Source of the DNA: Aquilutibacter rugosus
GTDB lineage: Bacteria > Pseudomonadota > Gammaproteobacteria > Xanthomonadales > Xanthomonadaceae
Direction of reading: 5' to 3'
Assembly (NCBI RefSeq): GCF_036541335.1
Contig: NZ_JAZHBO010000002.1
Location: 868,001-932,000, forward strand
Length of the DNA: 64,000 nucleotides
In this document: positions 25,987 to 34,299 of the stretch, one piece after another
How the letters are laid out: each line of letters begins with the position of its first letter
Position numbering within the stretch: position 1 is the stretch's first letter
Translations under genes and position numbers: made by a program
Notes under the pieces: generated by a model
What the model was told of the DNA's origin: nothing
Seen by the model: only the letters and a program-made list of their open reading frames with translations
The model's database searches: none

Positions 25987-27211
25987 TTGCCTGTTGCGTC
26001 GCCTGACCACTTGGGTGGTGTGCTGTTGCCTTGGTTTGCTGCTGACGGCCAATGCCATGGCCGCCGAACCCATCGCAGCCGACTCGCCCACGCAACGTTT
26101 GGCCGCCGCACCGTCAGCGGCGCCACGAATTGGCGTGATGACCATGCGACCCGGCAATATTTTCTGGGAGCGGTTCGGACACGATGCGCTGGTAGTCCAG
26201 GACCCCGTCACCGGCGAGTCACTGAACTACAACTTCGGATTCTTTGATCCGACGGCACCGGATTTTGTCAGTCGCTTTGCCCGCGGCGAAATGCGTTACC
26301 AGCTGGCAGTGCTCACCACCGAGCAGGATCTGTCGGTCTATCGTGCCGAAGGCCGTGGCGTGCAGATGCAGTGGCTCAACCTGTCACCCGAGCGCGCACG
26401 CGAGCTGGATCAGGCCTTGCGCCTGAACGCCCAACCGCAGAACGCGTTTTACGACTACCGCTACTTCACCGACAACTGCGCAACACGCGTGCGCGATGCC
26501 GTCGACCGCGCCTTTGGCGGCGCGTTGCGTTCGCAACTGGAATCGCGCTCGCAAGGTCTGACCTATCGCACCGAAGCCGTGCGCCTCGCCGACGATGCCC
26601 TGTGGATGCGCTATCTGTTCGACTTGGGCCTGGGCCCACAAGCCGACCGCCCCATGTCCCGCTGGGAAGAGAGTTTCGTGCCGGGACGACTGGCCACAGC
26701 ACTCGCTGACTTGCAGGTCGATGGCAAGCCGGTCGTTGCCGGTACGCAGACCTTGCTCGAACATCAGCTGCGCCCCGATGCCACCGATCCGAATTTCCAA
26801 TGGCTGTACTGGTTGCTAGTCGGTGCCGTGGTCGGTGCGATGCTGCTGTGGTTGCGTCGCCGTACACCGCGCGGCTTCGGCATCACCGCCACCGTGATTT
26901 GGCTGCTGTTCTCATTGTTTGGCGCGACCTTACTCTATCTGTGGCTGTTCACGGCGCACAATTTTGCCTTCGCCAACCGCAATCTGTGGCTGATGAACCC
27001 GCTGGCTCTGCTGCCGATGTTGGCATGGTGGCGTAGAAACCCGCGCTTGTTGCAGGTCAGTTCGCTGCTGGTGCATGTGATCCTGCCCGTGGTTGCCGTG
27101 TTCGAATTCTGGAGCCTGCTACCGCAACGCAATGCCCACTGGATTGCATTGCTACTGCCGATTCATGTCGCTCTCTATCTGGCGTGCCGTCCCGTACAAT
27201 GGGGCAAATGA
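25979..27211 (+). CDS. DUF4105 domain membrane protein
   Basis: DUF4105 (Lnb N-terminal periplasmic domain) is a family of unknown function. The ATG at 25979 gives 410 residues: a signal/anchor segment (about 8-28), the DUF4105 domain (about 45-215) with IFWERFGHDALVV, YNFGFFD and the FTDNCATRVRDAV motif (a His and a Cys as in Lnb-type cysteine-peptidase-like folds), then six hydrophobic segments from about 270 to the end. The last codons overlap the corA start as ATGA. An earlier in-frame start at 25862 would read through corC and is rejected. A periplasmic amidase- or acyltransferase-like role is possible from the fold but unproven. Confidence 0.82.
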   Translation: MTDCLLRRLTTWVVCCCLGLLLTANAMAAEPIAADSPTQRLAAAPSAAPRIGVMTMRPGNIFWERFGHDALVVQDPVTGESLNYNFGFFDPTAPDFVSRFARGEMRYQLAVLTTEQDLSVYRAEGRGVQMQWLNLSPERARELDQALRLNAQPQNAFYDYRYFTDNCATRVRDAVDRAFGGALRSQLESRSQGLTYRTEAVRLADDALWMRYLFDLGLGPQADRPMSRWEESFVPGRLATALADLQVDGKPVVAGTQTLLEHQLRPDATDPNFQWLYWLLVGAVVGAMLLWLRRRTPRGFGITATVIWLLFSLFGATLLYLWLFTAHNFAFANRNLWLMNPLALLPMLAWWRRNPRLLQVSSLLVHVILPVVAVFEFWSLLPQRNAHWIALLLPIHVALYLACRPVQWGK

Positions 27212-28212
27212 ACGATCGGACCACAACGGAATTCAATACCCAATGCGTCATCGCCTGTCACCACTATGACGGCAAGGGCAGCGTTGAGGCGATCACGCTC
27301 GAGGCCATCAGCGACGTACTCGCAGTAGAAGACGGCAGCTATGTGTGGCTGGCTCTGTACGAACCCGATGAATTGGTTCTGGGCAAAGTGCAGGAAGAAT
27401 TCAATCTGCACGATCTGGCGGTCGAGGATGCCCGGGTTGCGCATCAACGTCCAAAGATCGAGTCTTACGGCGACTCTGTGTTCATTGCCGTCAAAACGGC
27501 GCAGACTGTCGACCAGCGTGTCCGATTCGGTGAGACCCATTTCTTCGTCGGCAAACGGTTCCTGGTGACGGTACGCCACGGTAGCTCGCTGTCGTATCGC
27601 ACTGCCCGAGCACGCTTTGAACGCGAACCTGAGCTCATGGCACAGGGGACGGCCGGCGGTCTGTACGTGGTGTTGGACCTTATTGTCGACAATTTCCAGC
27701 CGCTGATGGACGAGTTCAGTGCTCAGCTCACGCAGTTGGAGCGAGACATCCTGTCCGAGGACTTTAAGCCCAACACGATCCGTGAGCTCTATACGCTCAA
27801 ACAGGACCTGACTCGTCTGCGCATTGCCGCAGCGCCAATCGCGGACATCATTTCGCAGCTGACTCGCCTGCGCAAAGAACTGATTACCGACGAAATCCAG
27901 TTGTACCTGCGCGACGTGCAGGACCATGCCATTCGACTCAACGACGGCATTGATACCTTGCGTGAAATGCTGTCGGCTGCCATGTCCACCAACCTGTCAT
28001 TGGTCACCGTGCACCAGGGCGAAGTGGTGAAACGCCTCGGTGCCTGGGCTGCCCTACTCGGCGTTCCCACACTGGTCGCCTCGTGGTACGGCATGAACTT
28101 CAAGTTCATGCCCGAACTCGAAGGCAAGTGGAGTTACGCGGTTTTGATCGGGCTTGTGGCTCTGATCTGCATCGTGCTGTATCGCCGCTTCCGCAAAGCG
28201 CAGTGGCTGTAG
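27208..28212 (+). CDS. corA: CorA family Mg2+/Co2+ channel
   Basis: CorA channels admit magnesium and cobalt. The 334-residue product has the long cytoplasmic alpha/beta domain (about 1-270), then the stalk helix and two C-terminal membrane segments (about 277-293 and 308-325) with the essential GMN motif at residues 295-297, followed by FMPEL, which matches the periplasmic loop of CorA. The ATG at 27208 overlaps the DUF4105 stop. Placement beside corC matches its metal theme, and miaB-to-corA could be one long operon ending at the terminator at 28235. Confidence 0.96.
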   Translation: MNDRTTTEFNTQCVIACHHYDGKGSVEAITLEAISDVLAVEDGSYVWLALYEPDELVLGKVQEEFNLHDLAVEDARVAHQRPKIESYGDSVFIAVKTAQTVDQRVRFGETHFFVGKRFLVTVRHGSSLSYRTARARFEREPELMAQGTAGGLYVVLDLIVDNFQPLMDEFSAQLTQLERDILSEDFKPNTIRELYTLKQDLTRLRIAAAPIADIISQLTRLRKELITDEIQLYLRDVQDHAIRLNDGIDTLREMLSAAMSTNLSLVTVHQGEVVKRLGAWAALLGVPTLVASWYGMNFKFMPELEGKWSYAVLIGLVALICIVLYRRFRKAQWL

Positions 28213-28234
28213 CGCATTAGTAGTTAGTCCCATG

Positions 28235-28268
28235 AAAAAGGGTCGCTCCGAAAAGAGCGAACCTTTTT
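28235..28268 (+). terminator. rho-independent terminator after corA
   Basis: AAAAAGGGTCGCTC / GAGCGAACCTTTTT forms a long stem with one mismatch and a T run, 23 bp after the corA stop. It also has an A run on the left for the convergent S9 peptidase gene. Confidence 0.85.
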
Positions 28269-28289
28269 GTTTGACACGTATAGCTAATT

Positions 28290-30374
28290 TTACTTGGCGG
28301 TGCCGGCGTTTTCAGATCCGCTGCCGATGTACTGACGCAGCCAGTCATTCACAGTGTGGTGCCACAGAATGGAGTTGGCCGGCTTCAGTACCCAGTGGTT
28401 CTCATCGGGGAAGTACAGGAACTTGGACGGCACCTTTTGCAGCTGCAAGGCAGTAAAAGCAGCAATGCCCTGCTCGGCCGGAATGCGGAAGTCCTGCTGA
28501 CCTTGCACCACCAGCATCGGCACGCGCCACTTGGACGTGTGATTGACCGGATTGTACTTTTCGTACGCGGCCGGATTGGCGATGGCCGAACCGCCGTTTT
28601 CCCACTCGGTGAACCAGAGCTCTTCGGTGGCGTAGCCCATCATGCGCTGATCAAACACGCCATCGTGCGACACCAGGCACTTGAACGGCGAGTTCCAGTT
28701 GCCGGCAATCCAGTTGACCATGAAGCCACCGTAGGACGCGCCCAGTGCACAGGTCTTGTCGCCATCCAGGAAATCGTACTTGGAGAGTGCAGCAGCCCAG
28801 CCCTTTTGCAGGTCTTCGAGCGGACGGTCACCCCAATGCTGCGAGATCGCATCGGTGAAGGCCTGACCGTAGCCGGTGGAGCCGTGGAAATCGATCATCA
28901 CCGCGGCGTAGCCCTGACCCGTATAGGTTTGCGGATTCCAGCGATACGACCAGCCGTCGCCAAACGAACCCTGCGGACCGCCGTGAATCAGAAACGCGAC
29001 GGGATACTTTTTACCCGGCTGATAGTTCCACGGCTTGACCACATAACCGTAGACGGTTTCGTTGTTCCAGCCCTTAAACGAGAACTGCTCAGCATCACCG
29101 AACTTCACGCCCGGCAACAGCTCCGAAGCTGACGGGGTCAAGGCACGTGCTGCGCCGTTCGAAGGCGTCGCTGCCATGATCTGATCACCGGATTTCAGCG
29201 AGTTCAGGGTGTACACCATGGTGTTGCCCGCGATGCTGACGTTACCGGCGGTACCGGCCTTGGTCAGCAGAGTCACCTTGCCGTTGACCACATCGACACG
29301 GAAGATTTTTTGCGCGCCAACATCACCGGCCGCGGTGATCAGGCTGCGTCCGTCAGCGCTTAGCGTCAGGCTGTCGGCCGAGCGGTCCCAATTGGCCGCG
29401 ATGTCGCGGACGGCACCGGTGGCCAGATCCATCGCACGAATCTGCCAGCGATCGGCTTCGAAACCCGGGCGCTTCATGGCGCGGTAGTACAGCGTCTTGC
29501 CGTCAGCCGAGAAGACCGGGCCGGTATCCCAGGCCGGGTTGGATGCAGTGAGATTGCGGGGCTCGACATTGCCTTCGACCGGGACCTGATACAGATCGAA
29601 GTTGGTCGAAAGCGGTTCGTCGGCATTGGCCAGACGGGCGCTGTAAATAATGCTGCGGCTATCGGGCGACCAGGCCATTTCCGAGAGATCACCGAACGGA
29701 CGCGAGGGCGTATCGGCCTTGACCGAGGCACCAATCAGGCGCGCATCGGTGATGTTGCCGGAAAGCGGCGCGACGTACAGGCGATTGAGCTTGCCTTCGT
29801 TCCATGCATCCCAGTGACGGATAAACATGCGGTCAAACACTTTGCCGGTGGCCTTGCGTTCGCCGTTGGCTTTATCCCGATCGACCGTGCATTGCAGATC
29901 GTCCGTGCAGTCAGCGTAGGCCTCCATGGTCAGAGCAATCTGCTTGCCATCGGGAGCGATGGCAAAACCGCCGACATCCAGCGGCAGCTTGGAGATCTGC
30001 TGCGGTGCGCCGCCGCTCATGGGCTGCGAATAGAGCTGCATGCTGCCGCTCTTGGCCGACAGGAAATACAGGGTCTTGCCGTCAGATGACAGTGCCGGCG
30101 AATTGACATTCCAATCGGACGGGGTCAGTTGACGCGCTGCGCCACCTTTAGTGGAAACCACCCACAGGCTGCTGCTTGCCTTCAGCGTTTCCTTGTTCAC
30201 AACGCGCTTACTGAACACGACAACCGATCCGTCGGCACTCAATACGGGAGACGAATAACGGTCCATAGTCGCCATCTCTTCGATCTGAAGACCGTGGGGC
30301 GCCAATTGAGCTAGAACCGTAAGCGGAAAGGATAGACCGGCCAGTAAAGCCGCAGACAGCAAAGATTGCTTCAT
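28290..30374 (-). CDS. S9 prolyl oligopeptidase-type peptidase
   Basis: S9 peptidases cleave short peptides, often from the N-terminus (acylaminoacyl peptidase, DPP IV-like). The ATG at 30374 gives 694 residues with signal peptide (about 1-22, ending VLAQ). Residues about 30-420 form the seven-bladed propeller, and the C-terminal alpha/beta hydrolase domain carries the triad Ser547 (GASYGGF), Asp628 (GQQDFRIP) and His660 (DENHW). The WD-like repeats and the triad spacing match the family. It is divergent from a POT peptide transporter whose ATG lies 115 bp away, so the two may act together in peptide use. Confidence 0.94.
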   Translation of the reverse strand: MKQSLLSAALLAGLSFPLTVLAQLAPHGLQIEEMATMDRYSSPVLSADGSVVVFSKRVVNKETLKASSSLWVVSTKGGAARQLTPSDWNVNSPALSSDGKTLYFLSAKSGSMQLYSQPMSGGAPQQISKLPLDVGGFAIAPDGKQIALTMEAYADCTDDLQCTVDRDKANGERKATGKVFDRMFIRHWDAWNEGKLNRLYVAPLSGNITDARLIGASVKADTPSRPFGDLSEMAWSPDSRSIIYSARLANADEPLSTNFDLYQVPVEGNVEPRNLTASNPAWDTGPVFSADGKTLYYRAMKRPGFEADRWQIRAMDLATGAVRDIAANWDRSADSLTLSADGRSLITAAGDVGAQKIFRVDVVNGKVTLLTKAGTAGNVSIAGNTMVYTLNSLKSGDQIMAATPSNGAARALTPSASELLPGVKFGDAEQFSFKGWNNETVYGYVVKPWNYQPGKKYPVAFLIHGGPQGSFGDGWSYRWNPQTYTGQGYAAVMIDFHGSTGYGQAFTDAISQHWGDRPLEDLQKGWAAALSKYDFLDGDKTCALGASYGGFMVNWIAGNWNSPFKCLVSHDGVFDQRMMGYATEELWFTEWENGGSAIANPAAYEKYNPVNHTSKWRVPMLVVQGQQDFRIPAEQGIAAFTALQLQKVPSKFLYFPDENHWVLKPANSILWHHTVNDWLRQYIGSGSENAGTAK

Positions 30375-30489
30375 GTTTACACTCGTCAGAGCAGGCAGAA
30401 ACGTTAATGATAGTCCCAAATTCGCACCTGAATACCCCGTAGCGAGCTACCACTGGCTATACTCACTTGATCTGAACGAAATAGCTTTC

Positions 30490-32307
30490 ATGAACACAAT
30501 TGCACTCCCCCGCACCAAAGTGGCCGATGAACTCTTCGGCGTACCCAAGGGCGTCTACGTCTGCTTTTTCACTGAAATGTGGGAGCGGTTCTCGTTCTAC
30601 GGCATGAAGGCTCTGCTGCTTCTGTTCCTGATCCAGCATCACAAATTCGGTGACAAGATCGGCCTCGATGTGCTCGGCGCGTACGGTGGTCTGGTTTACT
30701 GCATTCCGGTGATTGGCGGTTTGCTGGCTGACCGCTATCTCGGCATGCGCCGCGCGGTGATCTTTGGCGGCTTACTGCTGGTACTCGGCCATGCGGGCAT
30801 GGCGATCGAGGGCTCAGAGGCGACTGTCGTCAATGGCGTCGTCACACGTGACGAAGGCGCTCTGCGCTTCTTTTATGTTTCGCTTGCGCTGATCATCATG
30901 GGCGTCGGCTTCCTGAAGCCGAACATCTCCACGATCGTCGGCAAGCTGTACGCCGACAATGATCCGCGTCGCGATAGCGGCTTCAGTCTGTTTTATGCCG
31001 GAATCAACCTGGGCGCCCTGTTCGCTTCGATCATCTGCGGCTATCTCGGTCAGACGCTGGGCTGGTCCTACGGTTTCGGCGCGGCCGGTATCGGCATGCT
31101 GCTTGGGCTGCTGCAGTTCCTGTGGGGTCAAAAGTACCTGCATGGCCATGCGGAATCCCCCAATACGCAATCGCTGCGTGAGCGCGTTCTCGGCATTCCG
31201 CGCGAGGCATTGATCTATCTGACATCCTTCATCGGGCTCGTGCCCATTGCCTTGCTGCTCTACGCTGTTGCCAACCAGCGTTTTGCAATCGGCGGTGAAA
31301 TCTCGCTGGCGAAAGTGCTGATGATCGCTGTCATGGTTGCCGTGCTTGCCTGGTATCTGTGGTTCATCGCTACGCGCTGCACACCCGTTCAACGCCAGCA
31401 GATGATTGCGCTAATGGCCCTGATTGCCATGACGCTGGTGTTCTTTACGTTGTATGAGCAGACTTACGGCTCATGGGTGACGTTTACCGATCGCATGCTG
31501 ACCAAGGATCTGGTGCCGTCGCTGGTGCAAGCCGGAACCGGTGAGATCCGCATGACGGGTTCGTTTATGGAGCAGCTGACGACCTTCTTCGTGCATGCAC
31601 CGTGGTCGATTGCATCTTTGCTGCTGGCCCCGTTGGCCTTCATGGTTTCGGCACAGGTCTCGGATCGCAATCCCCATTCCAAGCTGCCAATCATGCTGTT
31701 CGGTGGCGCCTCGGTGCTGATGATTGTGTTCCTGCTGCGCGATGTGCTGACCTTGCCGCAAACGGCCGGATCGTTGACCTTCCTCGGCGCCCTGTTCATT
31801 ATCCTGCTGGCACCGGTGTTCACTGGCCTGTGGGGCTGGCTCGACAAGCGCAACCTCAATCCGTCCAAGCCGGTAAAGGCCTCGCTGGGCTTGCTGTTCG
31901 CCGGTCTGTCCTTCGTCCCGCTGATCTATGCCGCCAATAGTGCCGGCGCGTCGGGCGAGCTGGCGAGCGTATGGTTGCTGGCACTGGCCTACCTGATTCT
32001 CGAGGCCGGTGAAATGTGCCTCTCGCCTGTGGGTCTGTCGGCTGTGACGCAGCTGTCGGTTCCCACCGTAGTCTCACTGATGATGGGCACCTGGTTCCTG
32101 GCCACTGCCTTCTCGGAAATGCTGGCCGCTCAGTTCGGCAAGATTGCGGCCTTGGATATCCCCGATGGCCAGGCCGTCAACATGGCCGAAGCCGGCTACA
32201 AATACGTCGAGCTGTTTACGCTGATGCTGTGGATCGGTGTGGGTTGCGCCATCGTCGCCTTGCTACTCGCACCTGCGCTCCGCCGCATGATGCACGGGGT
32301 CAAATAA
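30490..32307 (+). CDS. POT family proton-dependent di/tripeptide transporter
   Basis: POT/PTR transporters import di- and tripeptides with protons. The ATG at 30490 gives 605 residues with about 14 hydrophobic segments. The N-terminal signature EMWERFSFYGMKALL (about 28-42, containing the ExxERFxYYG pattern) and the later GLFLKPNIST-type block (here GVGFLKPNIST) are typical. An upstream frame to 30373 overlaps the S9 peptidase and is rejected. Substrates cannot be fixed from sequence; DtpT-like dipeptide uptake is likely. Pairing with the divergent S9 peptidase suggests scavenging of peptides. Confidence 0.95.
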   Translation: MNTIALPRTKVADELFGVPKGVYVCFFTEMWERFSFYGMKALLLLFLIQHHKFGDKIGLDVLGAYGGLVYCIPVIGGLLADRYLGMRRAVIFGGLLLVLGHAGMAIEGSEATVVNGVVTRDEGALRFFYVSLALIIMGVGFLKPNISTIVGKLYADNDPRRDSGFSLFYAGINLGALFASIICGYLGQTLGWSYGFGAAGIGMLLGLLQFLWGQKYLHGHAESPNTQSLRERVLGIPREALIYLTSFIGLVPIALLLYAVANQRFAIGGEISLAKVLMIAVMVAVLAWYLWFIATRCTPVQRQQMIALMALIAMTLVFFTLYEQTYGSWVTFTDRMLTKDLVPSLVQAGTGEIRMTGSFMEQLTTFFVHAPWSIASLLLAPLAFMVSAQVSDRNPHSKLPIMLFGGASVLMIVFLLRDVLTLPQTAGSLTFLGALFIILLAPVFTGLWGWLDKRNLNPSKPVKASLGLLFAGLSFVPLIYAANSAGASGELASVWLLALAYLILEAGEMCLSPVGLSAVTQLSVPTVVSLMMGTWFLATAFSEMLAAQFGKIAALDIPDGQAVNMAEAGYKYVELFTLMLWIGVGCAIVALLLAPALRRMMHGVK

Positions 32308-32312
32308 GTCAC

Positions 32313-32341
32313 TTGCATCCGGCCGTTTGGTTCGCTAAAAT
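32313..32341 (+). promoter_or_regulatory. promoter of tRNA-Ser
   Basis: TTGCAT at 32313-32318 and TAAAAT at 32336-32341 with a 17-bp spacer end 17 bp before the tRNA-Ser gene. It lies right after the POT transporter stop. Confidence 0.7.
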
Positions 32342-32357
32342 AGCGGGCTCACCTCCA

Positions 32358-32448
32358 GGGGAGGTGACAGAGTGGTTGAATGTACCTGATTCGAAATCAG
32401 GCATACGTTAATAGCGTATCGGGGGTTCGAATCCCCCCCTCCCCGCCA
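32358..32448 (+). tRNA. tRNA-Ser (CGA)
   Basis: The 91-nt gene has acceptor GGGGAGG / CCTCCCC, D arm, anticodon stem CCTGA/TCAGG with loop TTCGAAA (anticodon CGA), a long variable arm typical of Ser (TACGTTAATAGCGTA), T arm GGGGGTTCGAATCCCCC and encoded CCA. Copies of its last 16 bases recur 189 bp downstream in the tandem repeat. Confidence 0.97.
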
Positions 32449-32456
32449 GATTCAAA

Positions 32457-32488
32457 TAAAAAACGCCACCCATCGGGTGGCTTTTTTA
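32457..32488 (+). terminator. terminator of tRNA-Ser (repeat copy 1)
   Basis: GCCACCC ATC GGGTGGC followed by a T run. It belongs to the first repeat unit; the second unit has the same hairpin with one T-G pair. Confidence 0.85.
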
Positions 32489-32645
32489 TTGATCGCGGTG
32501 GGGGGATGATGAACCTCCCGATGAGGGGGTTCGACGCCCGCACACGGATGTGCGGGCGGGACAACCTTTAGGTTGCGCGAGCATTCCTGCGAGCGGGCGG
32601 TGCAGGATGCACCGCATTCAATCCCCCCTCCCCGCCAGATTCAAA

Positions 32646-32677
32646 TAAAAAACGCCATCCATCGGGTGGCTTTTTTA
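32646..32677. terminator. terminator-like hairpin in repeat copy 2
   Basis: GCCATCC ATC GGGTGGC with flanking A and T runs lies 80 bp beyond the stop of the 56-residue small protein on the minus strand, so it could end that transcript as well as any read-through from tRNA-Ser. Confidence 0.7.
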
Positions 32678-32756
32678 TTGATCGCGGTGGGGGGATGATG
32701 AACCTCCCGATGAGGGGGTTCGACGCCCGCACACGGATGTGCGGGCGGGAAAACCT

Positions 32757-32927
32757 TTAGTTTGCCGGAGCGGTATCCGCTGCCGGCGCTTCGATCTTGA
32801 CGTCGACCTTTTCCGGCATATCGCTACCGGAGTCGGACTTCTGCATCGCCATAAAGAGTGCCAATGCAGCGACGACCGCTACAATGATGATCACAATCCA
32901 CTTGCCGCTGCCTGAAGATTCAGCCAT
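32757..32927 (-). CDS. 56-residue small single-span membrane protein
   Basis: The frame begins with ATG at 32927 after the ribosome binding site AGAGG and ends with TAA at 32757-32759. It has 56 residues: a short polar N-terminus (MAESSGSGK), one hydrophobic segment (about 10-28, WIVIIIVAVVAALALFMAM), and an acidic/charged tail rich in Glu, Lys, Ala and Pro (KVDVKIEAPAADTAPAN). I do not recognise the family. Coding appearance (third-position GC) and the good ribosome binding site support it. The stop codon lies in the second repeat copy, so that duplication probably ended at or created this 3' end. Confidence 0.65.
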   Translation of the reverse strand: MAESSGSGKWIVIIIVAVVAALALFMAMQKSDSGSDMPEKVDVKIEAPAADTAPAN

Positions 32928-33031
32928 TTTTGTTGACCTCTATTGGAGTTTCAATGGAATTTCGACCATAACAAAGGCAACGTGAAGACTTCATCATCGT
33001 TCCCAACGATTTCTATCAAGAGACACCCCGC

Positions 33032-33553
33032 ATGCAAACCATTGCTGAAATCAAATCCCTGCTCCTTTCGCGCTTCAATGTCCTTGAGCGCCTTGTCGAT
33101 GCGGGGGCTGCCCACTTTGCCGGCAACGAACAGGCCCTGCTCTCCGCCAAATTAGCCGATGACATGTGGGACTTCGGCAGCCAGATCACGGCCGCCTGCA
33201 CACCGGCTCAGGGCTTTGCTCAATGGAGCGCCGGCGAACCCATCGTCAACTGGCCGCGCGGTGTCGAGTCCTTAGCGCAAGCCAAGGAAATCATCAGTGC
33301 AACCAAGGCCCTAATCGAAGGCATTACCGCCGGCGAGGACATCCTGACCACCGACAAGCGCATCGGCATGGGGCCGACGCGTCACGCGATGTTGCCGGGC
33401 GCAGATTACGTTCGCGACTATGTCATCCCGAACGTGTATTTTCACATGGCCGCTGCATACATGATTCTGCGCAATCAAGGCGTCAGCCTCAGCAAGAATG
33501 ACTGGCTCGCCTATCTGGGACCCTACGTCCGTCCGAATGCAGCGGCAGAGTAA
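33032..33553 (+). CDS. DUF1993 family protein
   Basis: DUF1993 proteins are about 170-residue cytoplasmic proteins of unknown function found widely in proteobacteria. The 173-residue product is mostly helical with family features such as DDMWDFGSQI, a central FAQWSAGEP and the late VYFHMAAAYMILRNQGV (about 144-160). No signal peptide, membrane segment or catalytic motif is visible. The gene is separated from the small membrane-protein gene by about 100 bp in divergent orientation and is followed by a membrane methyltransferase gene 10 bp later, which suggests an operon. Confidence 0.85.
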   Translation: MQTIAEIKSLLLSRFNVLERLVDAGAAHFAGNEQALLSAKLADDMWDFGSQITAACTPAQGFAQWSAGEPIVNWPRGVESLAQAKEIISATKALIEGITAGEDILTTDKRIGMGPTRHAMLPGADYVRDYVIPNVYFHMAAAYMILRNQGVSLSKNDWLAYLGPYVRPNAAAE

Positions 33554-33563
33554 GGCATAAAAC

Positions 33564-34154
33564 ATGACCGTAGATAACGCGTTAAAACTCACAGTCCCTG
33601 CGCTGTGGCTAGTGTTCTGTGCGTACTGGTGGATCCGGTCGCGCAACCAGAAATCGGCTCGCGTTGCGGAACCGTGGCTCACCCGCTTTTTGCGACATTG
33701 GCTGCCGCTTGGCGTTGCCATCGTGCTAATTGCAGGACCGGGTGATTGGTTCGGCCACTCGCTGCTGCGCGAGCAGTTCTTGCCTCACACCACTCTGGTG
33801 TATGCGATCGGAGTGCTGGTGATGCTGGCCGGACTGATCCTGGCCATCTGGGCGCGCCGCACCTTGGGACGCAACTGGAGCGCTAACGTGCAGATCAAAC
33901 AGGATCACGAGCTCGTGACCGACGGCCCCTACGCCACCGTGCGCCATCCGATTTATACCGCGCTGATTCTGATGTTTATCGGCAACGCGATTGTCGTAGG
34001 CGACGTGCGCGCCATTCTGGGTGTGCTCATTGTCTGGGCCTCATTCGCGGTGAAATCCCGACGCGAAGAGCAGTTCATGCTTTCCGAGTTTGGCGAGCCC
34101 TATGCTCAATACCGCCAACGGACCGGAGGCATCTGGCCACGTCTATTTCACTGA
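33564..34154 (+). CDS. isoprenylcysteine carboxyl methyltransferase-family membrane protein
   Basis: The ICMT/PEMT family contains membrane methyltransferases; bacterial members are usually unassigned. The 196-residue product has about five membrane segments, with the conserved cofactor-binding sequence GPYATVRHPIYT (about 123-134), followed by hydrophobic stretch and EEQFMLSEFGEPYAQY near the C-terminus (about 169-184). These blocks match the family. The substrate is unknown. It lies just after DUF1993 and 145 bp before a PP2C-like gene, with nothing clear in that gap. Confidence 0.9.
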   Translation: MTVDNALKLTVPALWLVFCAYWWIRSRNQKSARVAEPWLTRFLRHWLPLGVAIVLIAGPGDWFGHSLLREQFLPHTTLVYAIGVLVMLAGLILAIWARRTLGRNWSANVQIKQDHELVTDGPYATVRHPIYTALILMFIGNAIVVGDVRAILGVLIVWASFAVKSRREEQFMLSEFGEPYAQYRQRTGGIWPRLFH

Positions 34155-34299
34155 CGCGGCCGGGAATAACACGATCGGCCCGGTAGCAGTGCATCTACGA
34201 CGGGACTGGCGGATGACTTCTGTTTCCGGACTGAATTTACCTTGAAGTAATCCCGGCCAAGTCTTGCGGCATGCAAAGCCTTGCCCGATACTCGTTGAC

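Larger units (their letters stand above)
32433..32760. repeat. tandem duplication of tRNA-Ser 3' end plus terminator and hairpins
   Basis: Two copies of about 139 bp, period 189 bp: 32433-32571 and 32622-32760. They share the last about 16 bases of tRNA-Ser, the terminator, a G-rich tract and a perfect 10-bp hairpin CGCCCGCACA-CGGA-TGTGCGGGCG (32535-32558 and 32724-32747). Three or so substitutions separate them, and copy 1 has one extra C. Between them (32572-32621) sit further hairpins, GCGGTGCA-GGA-TGCACCGC at 32597-32615 and CAACC-TTTA-GGTTG at 32562-32575. This is the only gap over 300 bp in the window without a longer gene. It may be a scar of an element that used the tRNA-Ser end as its attachment site, or a dispersed palindromic repeat. 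Confidence 0.85.

Noticed and set aside
32358..32760. Second tRNA-Ser gene in the repeat
   Set aside because: Only the 3' end (about 16 bases) is duplicated; no anticodon or 5' half is present in copy 2.
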